Positions 24,312 through 32,813 of a stretch of DNA of 41,569 nt are shown here, in pieces. Source of the DNA: an uncultured Taibaiella sp. (GTDB lineage: Bacteria > Bacteroidota > Bacteroidia > Chitinophagales > Chitinophagaceae); assembly GCA_937870855.1 (NCBI GenBank), contig CALMWT010000081.1, forward strand, positions 1-41,569, given 5' to 3'. The notes under the pieces are model-generated. The model saw only the letters and a list, made by a program, of their open reading frames with translations. It ran no database searches and was not told where the DNA came from. Positions within the stretch are counted from its first letter, which is position 1; every line of letters starts with the position of its first letter. A program made the translations under genes and the position numbers.

Positions 24312-25208
24312 ATGCCAGCAGACCAACTCAATATCACCATCATTCAGCCCGACCTTGTTTGGGAGGATAAAGAGGCAAACCTAAAACAACTTGAATCATT
24401 CATTGCAGCAATAAAAGACAAGCGCGAGGTGGTAGTGCTTCCCGAAATGTTTACCACTGGCTTTAGTATGCGCCCTAAGCATCTTGCAGAAACGATGGAT
24501 GGTGTCTCCGTAAAATGGATGAAAAATATTGCATCAAAATACCGTTGCATCATTACCGGCAGTTTGATTATTGAAGAGGATGGAAAATTTTACAACAGAC
24601 TGCTGTGGATGCAGCCCGATGGGAAATATGGGGTGTATGATAAAAGGCATTTGTTTGCTTATGCGCATGAAGACGAACACTACACCGCCGGAGAAAGGAA
24701 GCTAATAGTAAGTGTAAAAGGTTGGAAGATTTGTCCGTTGATCTGCTACGATCTAAGATTTCCTGTTTGGTCGCGGAATAGCCTCACACTTGCCCCCTCC
24801 GAAAGAGAGGGAGTTCCTAATGCGAAAGAAGATTTTTATGAAGCAGACTCTCACTCTCAGATGTATGGGAAATCAAATGCTATTGGCGAGAGCCGGAAAG
24901 AGGCTTACGATGTTTTGCTTTATGTAGCCAACTGGCCACAGCGTCGGAGCCTTGCATGGAAAACATTATTGCAAGCCCGCGCCATAGAAAACCAGGCTTA
25001 TGTAGTAGGCGTAAACCGTGTAGGCACCGACGGAAAAGACATAAAATACAGTGGCGATAGCAGCGTGTTCGATGCACTCGGAGAGATGCTATGGCAAAAC
25101 ACCAATGAAGTAGTTACCCATACCATTACCCTTCAAAAAGAATCCCTTCAAAAGATAAGAAGTGAATTGCCTTTTCTAAAAGATGCCGATCAATTCCTCC
25201 TTCTATAA
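24312..25208 (+). CDS. Omega-amidase, nitrilase family (YafV/NIT2-like), with an in-frame insertion
   Basis: The 298-aa product shows the nitrilase triad Glu45 (LPEMFTTGFSM), Lys111 (DKRHLF) and Cys145 (LICYDLRFPVWSRN), and YVANWPQRR further on, all typical of YafV-type omega-amidases. These hydrolyse alpha-ketoglutaramate and alpha-ketosuccinamate. Family members are usually about 255-260 aa. This one is about 40 residues longer because of a segment at residues 157-197, between WSRN and AYDVLLYVANWP, which are normally near neighbours. The inserted DNA begins with a GC-rich imperfect palindrome (24793-24813) and encodes a low-complexity polar peptide. The active site residues lie outside it, so activity may survive. 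It is divergent from the lipocalin-like gene. Confidence 0.88.
   Translation: MPADQLNITIIQPDLVWEDKEANLKQLESFIAAIKDKREVVVLPEMFTTGFSMRPKHLAETMDGVSVKWMKNIASKYRCIITGSLIIEEDGKFYNRLLWMQPDGKYGVYDKRHLFAYAHEDEHYTAGERKLIVSVKGWKICPLICYDLRFPVWSRNSLTLAPSEREGVPNAKEDFYEADSHSQMYGKSNAIGESRKEAYDVLLYVANWPQRRSLAWKTLLQARAIENQAYVVGVNRVGTDGKDIKYSGDSSVFDALGEMLWQNTNEVVTHTITLQKESLQKIRSELPFLKDADQFLLL
24784..24813. repeat. GC-rich palindromic repeat inserted in the omega-amidase gene
   Basis: Inside an extra segment of about 120 bp, a CCCCCTCC...GAGAGGGAG imperfect palindrome is read as LTLAPSEREG. The same kind of element and a similar peptide (VTLSPGEGRG) occur in the alpha-2-macroglobulin gene. Confidence 0.6.
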
Positions 25209-25318
25209 TTGCATGGTGGTACTCTTACTGCTCTTGCTTTGGCGAAGGCTTCGTTACTCAATTCATCTGTGCATTGTGGACAGAATGAAGCCTCCTCACA
25301 CTTTTACAATAAAGCACC

Positions 25319-25326
25319 TACTTTTG
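25319..25326 (+). promoter_or_regulatory. Predicted -7 box for the RND transporter gene
   Basis: TACTTTTG is an exact TAnnTTTG match, 20 nt before ATG 25346. Confidence 0.45.
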
Positions 25327-25345
25327 CGCCCAACTTATTTTGCAC

Positions 25346-27691
25346 ATGTGGCATGGCATAGCCGCCTTCATAATTAAATTTCGCATAGCGCTGTTGGTAT
25401 TTTTGCTGGCAGCCACGGTGGCTTTTGGCTATTTCGCTTCGCGGGTACAACTGAGCTACGAATTTTCCCGCGCCGTACCCACCGACAATCCGAAGTATAT
25501 AGCTTATCAGGAATTTAGAAAACAATTTGGCGAAGACGGCAACCTGATGGTGATAGGTGTGCAAACCCCCAGGTTTTTCGAGCGTTCTTTTTTTAACGAC
25601 TATGCACAGCTTGTGAAAAAGCTGGAGAAAGTGGACGCTGTAGAAAATGTGCTGAGCGTTCCCGGTGCTATTAATCTGGTAAAAGATACCGCTACCGGAC
25701 AGCTTCGCGCCATGAAGCTAATGCCAGAATCCTTTCTGGAAAATACTGATAGCATCCGCAAGGTTTTTTACAATCTTCCTTTTTATAAAGGCTTTCTTTA
25801 TAATGAACAAACTGATGCCTACCTGATGGCAATACGAATTGACAAGCATGTGCTCAATTCTAAAAACCGGACGGATGTAGTAAATCATATCGTAGCCCTC
25901 AGTAACTCTTTTACGAAAAAACATGATGCTCAGTTTCACTACTCCGGTCTGCCGCTAATACGGACCATGATGGCTACGCAGGTAGAAAGTGAGATGAGGC
26001 TGTTTCTCATACTGTCGTTTGTGCTAACGGCTATAATTCTTGCTCTTTTTTTCCGGTCATTCATGGCTGTGGTTGCATCAATGCTGGTAGTGGCTGTCGG
26101 GGTTATCTGGTCGCTGGGCACTATAGATTTGCTGGGCTATAAAATCACGCTTTTAACCGCACTTATTCCACCACTAATTGTGGTAATAGGAATACCCAAT
26201 TGCGTTTATCTTTTAAATAAATACCACGCTGAGTATAATAAGCACGGCAACAAAATGAAGGCGCTTTTGCGCATGGTGGACAGGATGGGTATAGTAACGT
26301 TGTTTACCAACCTTACGGCCGCAATTGGTTTTGGTGTTTTCTTTTTTACGAAGAGCGAAATATTGAAGGAGTTTGGTCTTGTAGCGGGAATAAACATTAT
26401 GGCCATCTTCGTCATTTCGCTCATTTTTATTCCGGCATTGTTTAGCTTTCTACCACCTCCAAAAGGTCGCCACACAAGTTACCTTGATAGTAAGTGGATG
26501 AACAATTTACTTACCACAATCACCAACTGGGTATTTGAGCATCGCCCGTGGATTTACGGATTTACTATCATTATTTGTATTGTTTCCTTAGTCGGCATTT
26601 TACGGCTCAATAGTGTGGGCTACATTGTTGACGATCTTCCAAAAGATGATGTGGTCTATCAGGATTTGAAGTTTTTTGAAAAGAATTTCCGGGGAGTGAT
26701 GCCTTTGGAAATTGTAATTGATACCAGAAGAAAAAACGGCGCTGTTTCCCTTCCTGTGCTTGAAAAAATGGATCAGCTTTCGGAGTATCTGAAGCAATTC
26801 CCGGAAATAGGACATTCATTATCTATTGCAGAGGGTGTAAAGTTTGCAAGACAGGCTTACTACGATGGCGACAGTTCGAGCTACACCGTACCCAATGTTT
26901 TTGATGCCGCTTTTATTCAACCCTATTTGCGCTCCAACGGTGGTAAGAATAGTATGTTCAATCAGTTGATTGCCGCCTTTATGGACAGCACCAAACAAAA
27001 AACACGCATCAGCGTAAGCATGGCCGATGTGGGCAGTAAACGGCTTCCTGTATTGCTCGACAGCATTCGCCCTAAAACACTCGAGCTTTTCGATTCATCG
27101 CGTTACAATGTCACCTTTACAGGTACAAGTGTTGTTTTTTTAGAAGGAAGTAAATTCATTATCAATAGCCTGAGAGAAAGCCTGATACTCGCATTCATAA
27201 TGATCTTCGGGTGCATGATCTTTCTGTTCCGCTCCTGGAGAATCCTGCTCATTTCAGTGGTTATCAATATTGTTCCTTTGCTTATTACCGCAGGAATTAT
27301 GGGGTGGGTAGGTATTCCTATCAAACCTTCCACTGTACTCGTATTTAGTGTGGCGCTCGGCATCACCATAGATGTCACCATCCGGTTTCTGGTAAACTTT
27401 AAGCAAGAGTTAGCAAGACATGACGACAACATAGCTGCTACCGTAAAACGAACCATACACGATACAGGGCTGAGCATCATTTACACTTCGCTTATTCTTA
27501 TTGCTGGCTTTGGCGTATTTGCACTTTCCGAGTTCGACGGCACAAAATCGCTCGGCTACCTCACTTCACTTACGCTTTTCCTGGCAATGATTACAAACCT
27601 TACGCTACAGCCGGCATTACTTTTATGGATAGATAGAGCAAAACAAAAAAAGATTGACACTGAATGGCTGGAAGATGAGCCAGAGTCGTGA
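25346..27691 (+). CDS. RND-superfamily (MMPL/HpnN-like) membrane transporter
   Basis: The 781-aa protein has the duplicated 1+5 helix architecture of MMPL/RND exporters. One helix (about 8-30), a large periplasmic loop (about 30-205) and five helices to about 370 are followed by the same pattern again. The second loop starts near 415 and the last helices end near 770. Transmembrane acidic residues lie in the helix-4-like segments (for example GITIDVTIRF). There is no tripartite partner nearby (no membrane fusion or outer membrane gene), unlike AcrB-type pumps, so a lipid or hydrophobic-compound exporter is more likely. ATG 25346 is chosen over TTG 25340 and fits a promoter box 20 nt upstream. 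Confidence 0.87.
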   Translation: MWHGIAAFIIKFRIALLVFLLAATVAFGYFASRVQLSYEFSRAVPTDNPKYIAYQEFRKQFGEDGNLMVIGVQTPRFFERSFFNDYAQLVKKLEKVDAVENVLSVPGAINLVKDTATGQLRAMKLMPESFLENTDSIRKVFYNLPFYKGFLYNEQTDAYLMAIRIDKHVLNSKNRTDVVNHIVALSNSFTKKHDAQFHYSGLPLIRTMMATQVESEMRLFLILSFVLTAIILALFFRSFMAVVASMLVVAVGVIWSLGTIDLLGYKITLLTALIPPLIVVIGIPNCVYLLNKYHAEYNKHGNKMKALLRMVDRMGIVTLFTNLTAAIGFGVFFFTKSEILKEFGLVAGINIMAIFVISLIFIPALFSFLPPPKGRHTSYLDSKWMNNLLTTITNWVFEHRPWIYGFTIIICIVSLVGILRLNSVGYIVDDLPKDDVVYQDLKFFEKNFRGVMPLEIVIDTRRKNGAVSLPVLEKMDQLSEYLKQFPEIGHSLSIAEGVKFARQAYYDGDSSSYTVPNVFDAAFIQPYLRSNGGKNSMFNQLIAAFMDSTKQKTRISVSMADVGSKRLPVLLDSIRPKTLELFDSSRYNVTFTGTSVVFLEGSKFIINSLRESLILAFIMIFGCMIFLFRSWRILLISVVINIVPLLITAGIMGWVGIPIKPSTVLVFSVALGITIDVTIRFLVNFKQELARHDDNIAATVKRTIHDTGLSIIYTSLILIAGFGVFALSEFDGTKSLGYLTSLTLFLAMITNLTLQPALLLWIDRAKQKKIDTEWLEDEPES

Positions 27692-27722
27692 AAGCTTAAA
27701 GTAAGAAAAGAAAAAGCTTCGC

Positions 27723-27730
27723 TATTTTTG
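27723..27730 (+). promoter_or_regulatory. Predicted -7 box for the fatty acid hydroxylase gene
   Basis: TATTTTTG is an exact TAnnTTTG match, 21 nt before the ATG at 27751. Confidence 0.45.
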
Positions 27731-27750
27731 ATTTACCGTTTTACCAGCCT

Positions 27751-28368
27751 ATGCACTTCGAGAAGATAAAAAATAAAGGACAAGCACGATTATTTAAGAG
27801 CGACTACATGGAGATGATGACCAAAACTCATCCCATTGTGATCTATAGTATTTACTTTCCCATCATTGCGCTAATGCTTTATTATGGCACGGCCTACAAA
27901 AGCCTGACGATTTCTTCCGAAATTTTACTTTTTATTGGCGGTGCGCTTTTCTGGAGTTTGTTTGAGTATGTGATGCACCGGTATCTTTTTCATTTTGTAG
28001 CTGAAAGTCCGCGTGCGCAAAAATTCATTTACACAATGCACGGCGTACATCATGAATATCCCCGCGATAAAGAACGCCTATTTATGCCGCCTGTGCCAAG
28101 CCTTATTATTGCTTCTTTTATTTTTCTCGGAATGTATGGTTTGATGGGATGGTTTGCACTTGCGTTCTTTCCTGGTTTTCTGTTTGGTTACATTATGTAT
28201 GGCTCTATGCACTACGCCATCCATGCATTTGCCCCGCCCAAAATTTTAAAGGCACTTTGGCGCAACCACCATTTACATCATTACAAAACCGAAGACAAAG
28301 GTTTTGGTGTAAGTTCTGTGCTTTGGGATGTAGTGTTTAGAACGGTGCCTAAAAAGGAAGAGGGTTAG
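27751..28368 (+). CDS. Fatty acid hydroxylase superfamily membrane protein
   Basis: The 205-aa product has four or five hydrophobic helices and the clustered histidines of diiron membrane hydroxylases: EYVMHRYLFH, MHGVHHEYPRD, HYAIHAF and RNHHLHHYKTEDKGFG. It resembles the FA2H/Scs7-type 2-hydroxylases, which place an alpha-hydroxyl on sphingolipid fatty acids. That role is plausible because many Bacteroidota make sphingolipids. Substrate is inferred from the family only. It is a lone gene followed by a repeat-rich intergenic region. Confidence 0.85.
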   Translation: MHFEKIKNKGQARLFKSDYMEMMTKTHPIVIYSIYFPIIALMLYYGTAYKSLTISSEILLFIGGALFWSLFEYVMHRYLFHFVAESPRAQKFIYTMHGVHHEYPRDKERLFMPPVPSLIIASFIFLGMYGLMGWFALAFFPGFLFGYIMYGSMHYAIHAFAPPKILKALWRNHHLHHYKTEDKGFGVSSVLWDVVFRTVPKKEEG

Positions 28369-28388
28369 TAAACGATACTTAAATTAAG

Positions 28389-28510
28389 ACCTTTGCGTCT
28401 CCGCCCCTTTGCGAGCAAAAACTCTCTGAACCGGGATTAGAAAGATTAAGGGATTACCAAGATGATTTCTTTGTGTCTCTTTTTCTCTGTGTACCCTGTG
28501 TGAAATAAAA
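28389..28510. repeat. Dispersed intergenic repeat, inverted copy of the family at 1-148
   Basis: The segment contains, on the minus strand, AATCCCGGTTCAG (28426-28438) and a CACACAGGGTACACAGAG tract (28486-28503) matching the elements at 36-48 and 71-86. A CTTTGCG...CCTTTGCGAG duplication (28391-28414) adjoins it. No gene is visible in 28369-28543. Confidence 0.7.
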
Positions 28511-28543
28511 CTATGGAGGTTATGCTTTTCTTCTTGTGCGAAA

Positions 28544-29182
28544 CTATCTGGCGAACTCGGCCAACACCACTTCCAGTTCCGAAAGTATCATCGCTGTAGC
28601 GCCCCAAATGATGGAGCCATCTTGTAGTTGGTAAGCATTTACATTCCGCACAAAATTTTTGTCAGCCGGAGAAGTAACACGCGCTATCGTTTTTCGTTCG
28701 TCCGATAAAATTTCTTTCAATGGCACTTCTATCACCCGATCTACTTCTGTTTTACACAAATTGTATTCAGGTTTTCTTTCAGCAAAAGCAACGAAAGGAT
28801 ATACAAGAAAGTTGCTCACCGGAATATACAATTGCGTCAGCGAGCCGAGTATCTCCACATCGGAAGACATAATGCCCACTTCTTCATTTGCTTCTCTCAA
28901 TGCTGTCGCTCGCAGGTCGGCATCGGTGGGGTCTTGCCTGCCGCCGGGAAAACTTATTTGCCCACTATGCGCGTGGCCGTCTTCTGTTCGTTGAATGAGT
29001 AACACATGCAACTCATCTTGGTGCGGAAATAACAAACTCAAAACTGCACTTGATCTTGCAGAATCAGGTATTTGCTGTGGCATTTCCTTTACTCGTGCAA
29101 GCATTCGCTGGTGCGCCCTGAAACCGGGGAGTGGTTGCAGTAATCTTTTTTCCAGCCGCGCTATGGTTTGCAGATAGTTCAA
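28544..29182 (-). CDS. NUDIX hydrolase, CoA pyrophosphatase (NudL)-like
   Basis: The 212-aa protein has the NUDIX box in the NudL-style spacing (GGRQDPTDADLRATALREANEEVGI, about 82-106), preceded by HSGQISFPGG. The CoA pyrophosphatase subfamily splits CoA or its derivatives into phosphopantetheine and ADP; substrate is by family only. An in-frame stop lies directly before TTG 29182. The next ATG is 26 codons inside and would remove an N-terminus (RLLQPLPGFRAHQ) that looks conserved, so a TTG start abutting the upstream stop is the best choice. It is the last gene of a three-gene minus-strand operon with YjdI/CDGSH and pirin. Confidence 0.85.
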   Translation of the reverse strand: MNYLQTIARLEKRLLQPLPGFRAHQRMLARVKEMPQQIPDSARSSAVLSLLFPHQDELHVLLIQRTEDGHAHSGQISFPGGRQDPTDADLRATALREANEEVGIMSSDVEILGSLTQLYIPVSNFLVYPFVAFAERKPEYNLCKTEVDRVIEVPLKEILSDERKTIARVTSPADKNFVRNVNAYQLQDGSIIWGATAMILSELEVVLAEFAR

Positions 29183-29617
29183 TTATTCATCCTTAAAATT
29201 AATCCTGACATGCGATCCATCGCAATAGGGCTTATTACCCGATGCACCGCAACGACAAATTGCTATGACACTATTGTGTTGGGTTTCGCTGCCATCTTTG
29301 TGTTTTACCGTGATGCCCCCATGTATTATTAGCGGACCATTGCTGGTCACTTCTACCTTTGTTTCAACCTTTGAAGTAAGATCGAATACATTTTCGGTAG
29401 CAGCGTTTCTGAAATAGCTCAACGCTCCAGACGGGCATTGTTCTACCTGTGCAATAATTTCTGCGGTCCATGCGCCGTTCATTTTTATCCACGGGCGGTG
29501 TTTTGGATTGAAAACATTGGTCAATCCTTTCCAGCACAATGCAGAGTGCGCACATTGTCCGGGCTTCCACACAACTGTGATGTCGCCATTGCTGTAATGC
29601 TTCGTAATGTCTTTCAT
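29183..29617 (-). CDS. YjdI-type (4Fe-4S) mono-cluster protein fused to CDGSH iron-sulfur domain
   Basis: The 144-aa product joins a YjdI/Fer4_19 domain (about 1-68, with GQCAHSALCW, VFNPKHRPWI and EQCPSGALSY) to a CDGSH domain. The latter reads CRCGASGNKPYCDGSH near the C-terminus, the Cys3-His ligand set of 2Fe-2S CDGSH proteins. It is probably a small redox or cluster-handling protein; no reaction is known. The ATG at 29617 gives the usual YjdI beginning (KHYSNGDITVVWKPGQC). A GTG at 29641 overlapping the pirin stop (GTGA) is also possible. It is packed between pirin and NUDIX genes, suggesting joint oxidative or redox stress function. Confidence 0.88.
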   Translation of the reverse strand: MKDITKHYSNGDITVVWKPGQCAHSALCWKGLTNVFNPKHRPWIKMNGAWTAEIIAQVEQCPSGALSYFRNAATENVFDLTSKVETKVEVTSNGPLIIHGGITVKHKDGSETQHNSVIAICRCGASGNKPYCDGSHVRINFKDE

Positions 29618-29637
29618 AAATTCAGAAAGATAATAAA

Positions 29638-30357
29638 TCACGCATACATTGGTACTTCTAAAAGCAAGATATCGGCATTTTCATTTGCACTCAGGTCTAT
29701 ATGGGTCACATCCGAGATGCCCATTGCGTCGCGTTTTTCCAGTTGAGTTCCGTTCAAGGAAATACTTCCTTCAATCACAAAAGCATAGACTCCGTGCTGC
29801 GATCCACTAAGTTCCATATTTATACTTTTTCCCTTTTCCAACTGCGTTCGGTAAATCCATGCATCCTGATGAATTTTTAGTCCGTCGTCATTTCTATCAA
29901 TGGGCGACACAAGCATTTGCAACCTGTTGACCCGTTCGTTTGCGTCAAAGACTCTTTGTTCGTACCGTGGCGCAACATTTCTTTCCTTCGGAAATATCCA
30001 TATCTGAATCAGATTTACATCTTCGTCTTTGTTGTGGTTATACTCGCTATGGGTAATACCGCTGCCGGCACTCATTACCTGCACTTCATTTACATGAATG
30101 GCTTCGGTATGCCCCATGCTATCCTGATGTTCTAATGCTCCTTTCAAAACTACAGTGATGATCTCCATGTTATCGTGCGGATGTTTTCCAAATCCAAATC
30201 CACCCTTTACATAATCGTCATTCAATACACGCAATTCACCAAAATGCACCCGTTCAGGATTGTGCCAACTTCCGAAAGAAAAACTGTGGTAAGTGTCGAG
30301 CCAGCCATGGTCAAGATGACCTCTCGAATCTGCGGGGTGCAAAACAGTCTTCGCCAT
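29638..30357 (-). CDS. Pirin family protein (YhhW-like bicupin)
   Basis: The 239-aa product is a two-cupin pirin. The N-terminal cupin carries the metal ligands His59 and His61 (GKHPHDNMEI), His103 and Glu105 (GITHSEYNH). The C-terminal cupin is degenerate, as usual. YhhW-type pirins can show quercetin 2,3-dioxygenase activity, and others act as redox-sensing cofactors. The physiological role here is open. It is the first gene of the operon leading to YjdI/CDGSH and NUDIX and is divergent from the MORN-like gene. Confidence 0.9.
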   Translation of the reverse strand: MAKTVLHPADSRGHLDHGWLDTYHSFSFGSWHNPERVHFGELRVLNDDYVKGGFGFGKHPHDNMEIITVVLKGALEHQDSMGHTEAIHVNEVQVMSAGSGITHSEYNHNKDEDVNLIQIWIFPKERNVAPRYEQRVFDANERVNRLQMLVSPIDRNDDGLKIHQDAWIYRTQLEKGKSINMELSGSQHGVYAFVIEGSISLNGTQLEKRDAMGISDVTHIDLSANENADILLLEVPMYA

Positions 30358-30492
30358 AAAATGAAATTTGAATGCAAGTTAGGACGATAAGCCGCGCATG
30401 GATATTTGTTCTATTGATTTGCTAAAAATGTTTCTCAATATCTGTTGTTGTTTTCAAATGCTATAAATTGGCGACCACAAAAATCTCCGTCA

Positions 30493-31251
30493 ATGTTATT
30501 GAAACAGTTGCTTTTTGCGTCACTCATTTCATGCTTTTTAAGTGAAGCAATAACTGCCCAACCGTTGGATACACTTCGTAGAAAAGACCGCGATGGATGG
30601 GAATTTCTTCAGGTAAAAAAAGGAAACAATGTAATTGCAGAGGGGTACAATCATAACAACGTAAAGCAAGGCACATGGACAAGTTATTGGGACAATGGCT
30701 ATCCACAGGAGATTGCGAATTACAAAAACGGAAAGCGGGATGGCGTTCATTTTTTGGTAAATCAACAAGGTGGTACCGAGTTAGTGGAGCACTATAAAGA
30801 TGATTTGCTCGAAGGCCCAAAACGAGTGTACCAGACGGGCAACAGTTTTTTGACAGAGGAAATTTATTACTCAGAAGGAAAGAAGCACGGACATTTCAAC
30901 AAGCGCTATCCCAATGGCAAACCGCAGGAAGAAGCCAACTACAACATGGATCGGCGCGATGGCAAAACGATATGGTATTACGATAGTGGAGAGAAAGCTG
31001 CAGAATACACTTACAAGCTTGGCGAAATTGAAGGCGAAGTAGCAGCCTATCATAAAAATGGGAAAGTGAGCGATTACGGTCTATACAAAAACAACCAACA
31101 GACAGGCCTCTGGAAAGAATTTTATGAGAATGGAAATATTAAGGCTGAAGGAAAATATGCAAGTGGACAAAAAGAAGGTGCTTGGAAAGAATATGATGAG
31201 AATGGAAAACTGAAGAAGACGGTAAAGTATAGTAAAGACGCGCTAAAGTAA
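30493..31251 (+). CDS. Exported MORN-like (YwqK-type) repeat protein
   Basis: The 252-aa protein has a signal peptide (residues 1 to about 22, ending ITAQ). About eight repeats follow of the type NGxxxxEGxYKxGKKxGxW, such as KQGTWTSYWDNGYPQEIANYKNGKRDG and GLWKEFYENGNIKAEGKYASGQKEGAW (each quoted in part). This is the MORN_2/YwqK repeat. Such proteins are common and exported in Bacteroidota. The name antitoxin component YwqK in databases comes from one Bacillus case and should not be transferred. I prefer ATG 30493, which begins the signal peptide, over the in-frame TTG 30445. Confidence 0.82.
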   Translation: MLLKQLLFASLISCFLSEAITAQPLDTLRRKDRDGWEFLQVKKGNNVIAEGYNHNNVKQGTWTSYWDNGYPQEIANYKNGKRDGVHFLVNQQGGTELVEHYKDDLLEGPKRVYQTGNSFLTEEIYYSEGKKHGHFNKRYPNGKPQEEANYNMDRRDGKTIWYYDSGEKAAEYTYKLGEIEGEVAAYHKNGKVSDYGLYKNNQQTGLWKEFYENGNIKAEGKYASGQKEGAWKEYDENGKLKKTVKYSKDALK

Positions 31252-31296
31252 TTGATCACAAGTTTTTTTGAATTTTCACTTTTGAATTTTTAACGC

Positions 31297-32460
31297 ATGG
31301 CACAAACAATACTCGTAATTGACGATGAAAAAGCGATCCGCAAGGCGCTAAATGAAATACTCACATTCGAGGGATTTAAAGTGGATGAAGCCGCCGATGG
31401 TGCAGAAGGTGTGAAAAAAATTGAAGACAACACTTACGACTGCATTATCTGCGACATCAAAATGCCAAAGATGGATGGCATTGAAGTGCTGCAGAAAGCA
31501 CAAGAACTGAAGCCCGACATTCCCTTCATAGTTATCTCCGGGCACGGAACCATAGAAACCGCTGTTGACGCAGTGAAAAAAGGTGCTTACGATTATATCT
31601 CAAAGCCACCTGATCTTAACCGTTTGCTCATTACCGTTCGCAATGCCATGGACAAAAAATTGCTGGTGGCTGAGACCAAGCAACTGCGTAAAAGAATTTC
31701 GAAAGCCAGTGAAATGATCGGTGATTCAGCACCAATGGTGAAGATCAAAGAAACGATTGAAAAGGTTGCACCCACTGAAGCAAGAGTTTTGATAACGGGC
31801 GACAACGGCGCAGGAAAAGAACTTGTAGCAAGGCGAATACATGAACTGAGTAATCGCAGCAACGCACCTTTGATAGAAGTGAACTGTGCAGCAATTCCTT
31901 CCGAGCTAATAGAAAGTGAATTGTTTGGACATGAAAAAGGTTCTTTCACCTCCGCCATTAAACAGCGCATTGGAAAATTTGAGCAGGCAAGTGGAGGGAC
32001 ACTCTTCATGGATGAGATAGGCGATATGAGCCTCGATGCACAGGCAAAAGTTTTACGTGCATTGCAGGAAGGAAAAATTACTCGCGTAGGTGGCGAGAAA
32101 GAAATAAAAGTGGACGTGCGTGTGATAGCCGCTACTAATAAAAACCTGATGGAAGAAGTGGAGGCAAAAAAATTCCGCCTCGATTTGTATCACCGTCTTG
32201 GCGTTATTCTCATTCATGTTCCTTCTTTAGATGAGCGCAGAGATGATATTCCGTCCCTCATTGCCCATTTTCTTAAAGACATCAGCGAAGAATACAAACA
32301 AACACCAAAAGAGATTGAAAAAGACGCTGTTAAATCTTTGCAGGATTATAACTGGACTGGGAATATCCGCGAACTTCGCAACGTTATTGAGCGGCTCATC
32401 ATTTTGTCCGACAAAAAAATCACCAAAAAGGACATTGAAAATTATATTCTTGTCAAGTAG
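31297..32460 (+). CDS. NtrC/NtrX-type sigma-54 response regulator lacking the C-terminal HTH
   Basis: The 387-aa product has a receiver domain (1-118; acidic Asp9/Asp10, phosphoacceptor Asp53 in CDIKMPKMDG, Lys103). An AAA+ sigma-54 activator domain (about 140-370) follows, with Walker A GDNGAGKE (168-175) and Walker B FMDEIGDM. The sigma-54 contact loop reads GSFTSA (215-220) instead of canonical GAFTGA, retaining the key Phe-Thr. The protein ends with KKITKKDIENYILVK directly after the AAA+ lid, with no Fis-type helix-turn-helix. It may activate sigma-54 without specific DNA binding. Its kinase is not adjacent; the large kinase at 10905 is a candidate only. Confidence 0.9.
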   Translation: MAQTILVIDDEKAIRKALNEILTFEGFKVDEAADGAEGVKKIEDNTYDCIICDIKMPKMDGIEVLQKAQELKPDIPFIVISGHGTIETAVDAVKKGAYDYISKPPDLNRLLITVRNAMDKKLLVAETKQLRKRISKASEMIGDSAPMVKIKETIEKVAPTEARVLITGDNGAGKELVARRIHELSNRSNAPLIEVNCAAIPSELIESELFGHEKGSFTSAIKQRIGKFEQASGGTLFMDEIGDMSLDAQAKVLRALQEGKITRVGGEKEIKVDVRVIAATNKNLMEEVEAKKFRLDLYHRLGVILIHVPSLDERRDDIPSLIAHFLKDISEEYKQTPKEIEKDAVKSLQDYNWTGNIRELRNVIERLIILSDKKITKKDIENYILVK

Positions 32461-32463
32461 CTT

Positions 32464-32775
32464 ATGAATTCATTTACCTGGTTTAGAAGAGTAGCCTTCT
32501 GGGAAGGCATTTCCTATCTTGTTTTGTTGTTCGTTGCAATGCCCCTGAAATACTTCGCAGATATGCCCAAAGCGGTAAGTATTGTGGGAGGCGCACATGG
32601 TGCGCTCTTCGTGGCTTTTGGTGGCTTGGCCGTCTGGGTGATGGAAGAATACAAAATGAAATTCAAATGGCTTGCAATTGCCATGATCGCTTCAATAATT
32701 CCGTTCGGCACTTTTGTAATGGAAAAATATTGGAAGCGGGAACAAGCAGAAAAGTCTCAGGAAAAGACAATTTGA
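32464..32775 (+). CDS. DUF3817 small integral membrane protein
   Basis: The 103-aa protein has three hydrophobic helices and the DUF3817 pattern FRRVAFWEGISYLVLLFVAMPLKY, then VGGAHGALFVAF and a basic C-terminal tail. It belongs to the YdzA-like membrane family of unknown role. It starts three bases after the response regulator stop and is probably co-transcribed with it. Confidence 0.85.
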   Translation: MNSFTWFRRVAFWEGISYLVLLFVAMPLKYFADMPKAVSIVGGAHGALFVAFGGLAVWVMEEYKMKFKWLAIAMIASIIPFGTFVMEKYWKREQAEKSQEKTI

Positions 32776-32813
32776 GAAATAGGTTATCTATTTTTATCTC
32801 AAACACAGACTTT

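Noticed and set aside
25209..25345. Short open frame between the omega-amidase and RND genes
   Set aside because: It overlaps the promoter box and start of the RND gene, has no domain, and its composition is not gene-like.
30493..31251. Toxin-antitoxin role for the MORN-like protein because of its YwqK-type repeats
   Set aside because: It has a signal peptide and no toxin partner nearby; the antitoxin label comes from one unrelated Bacillus case.
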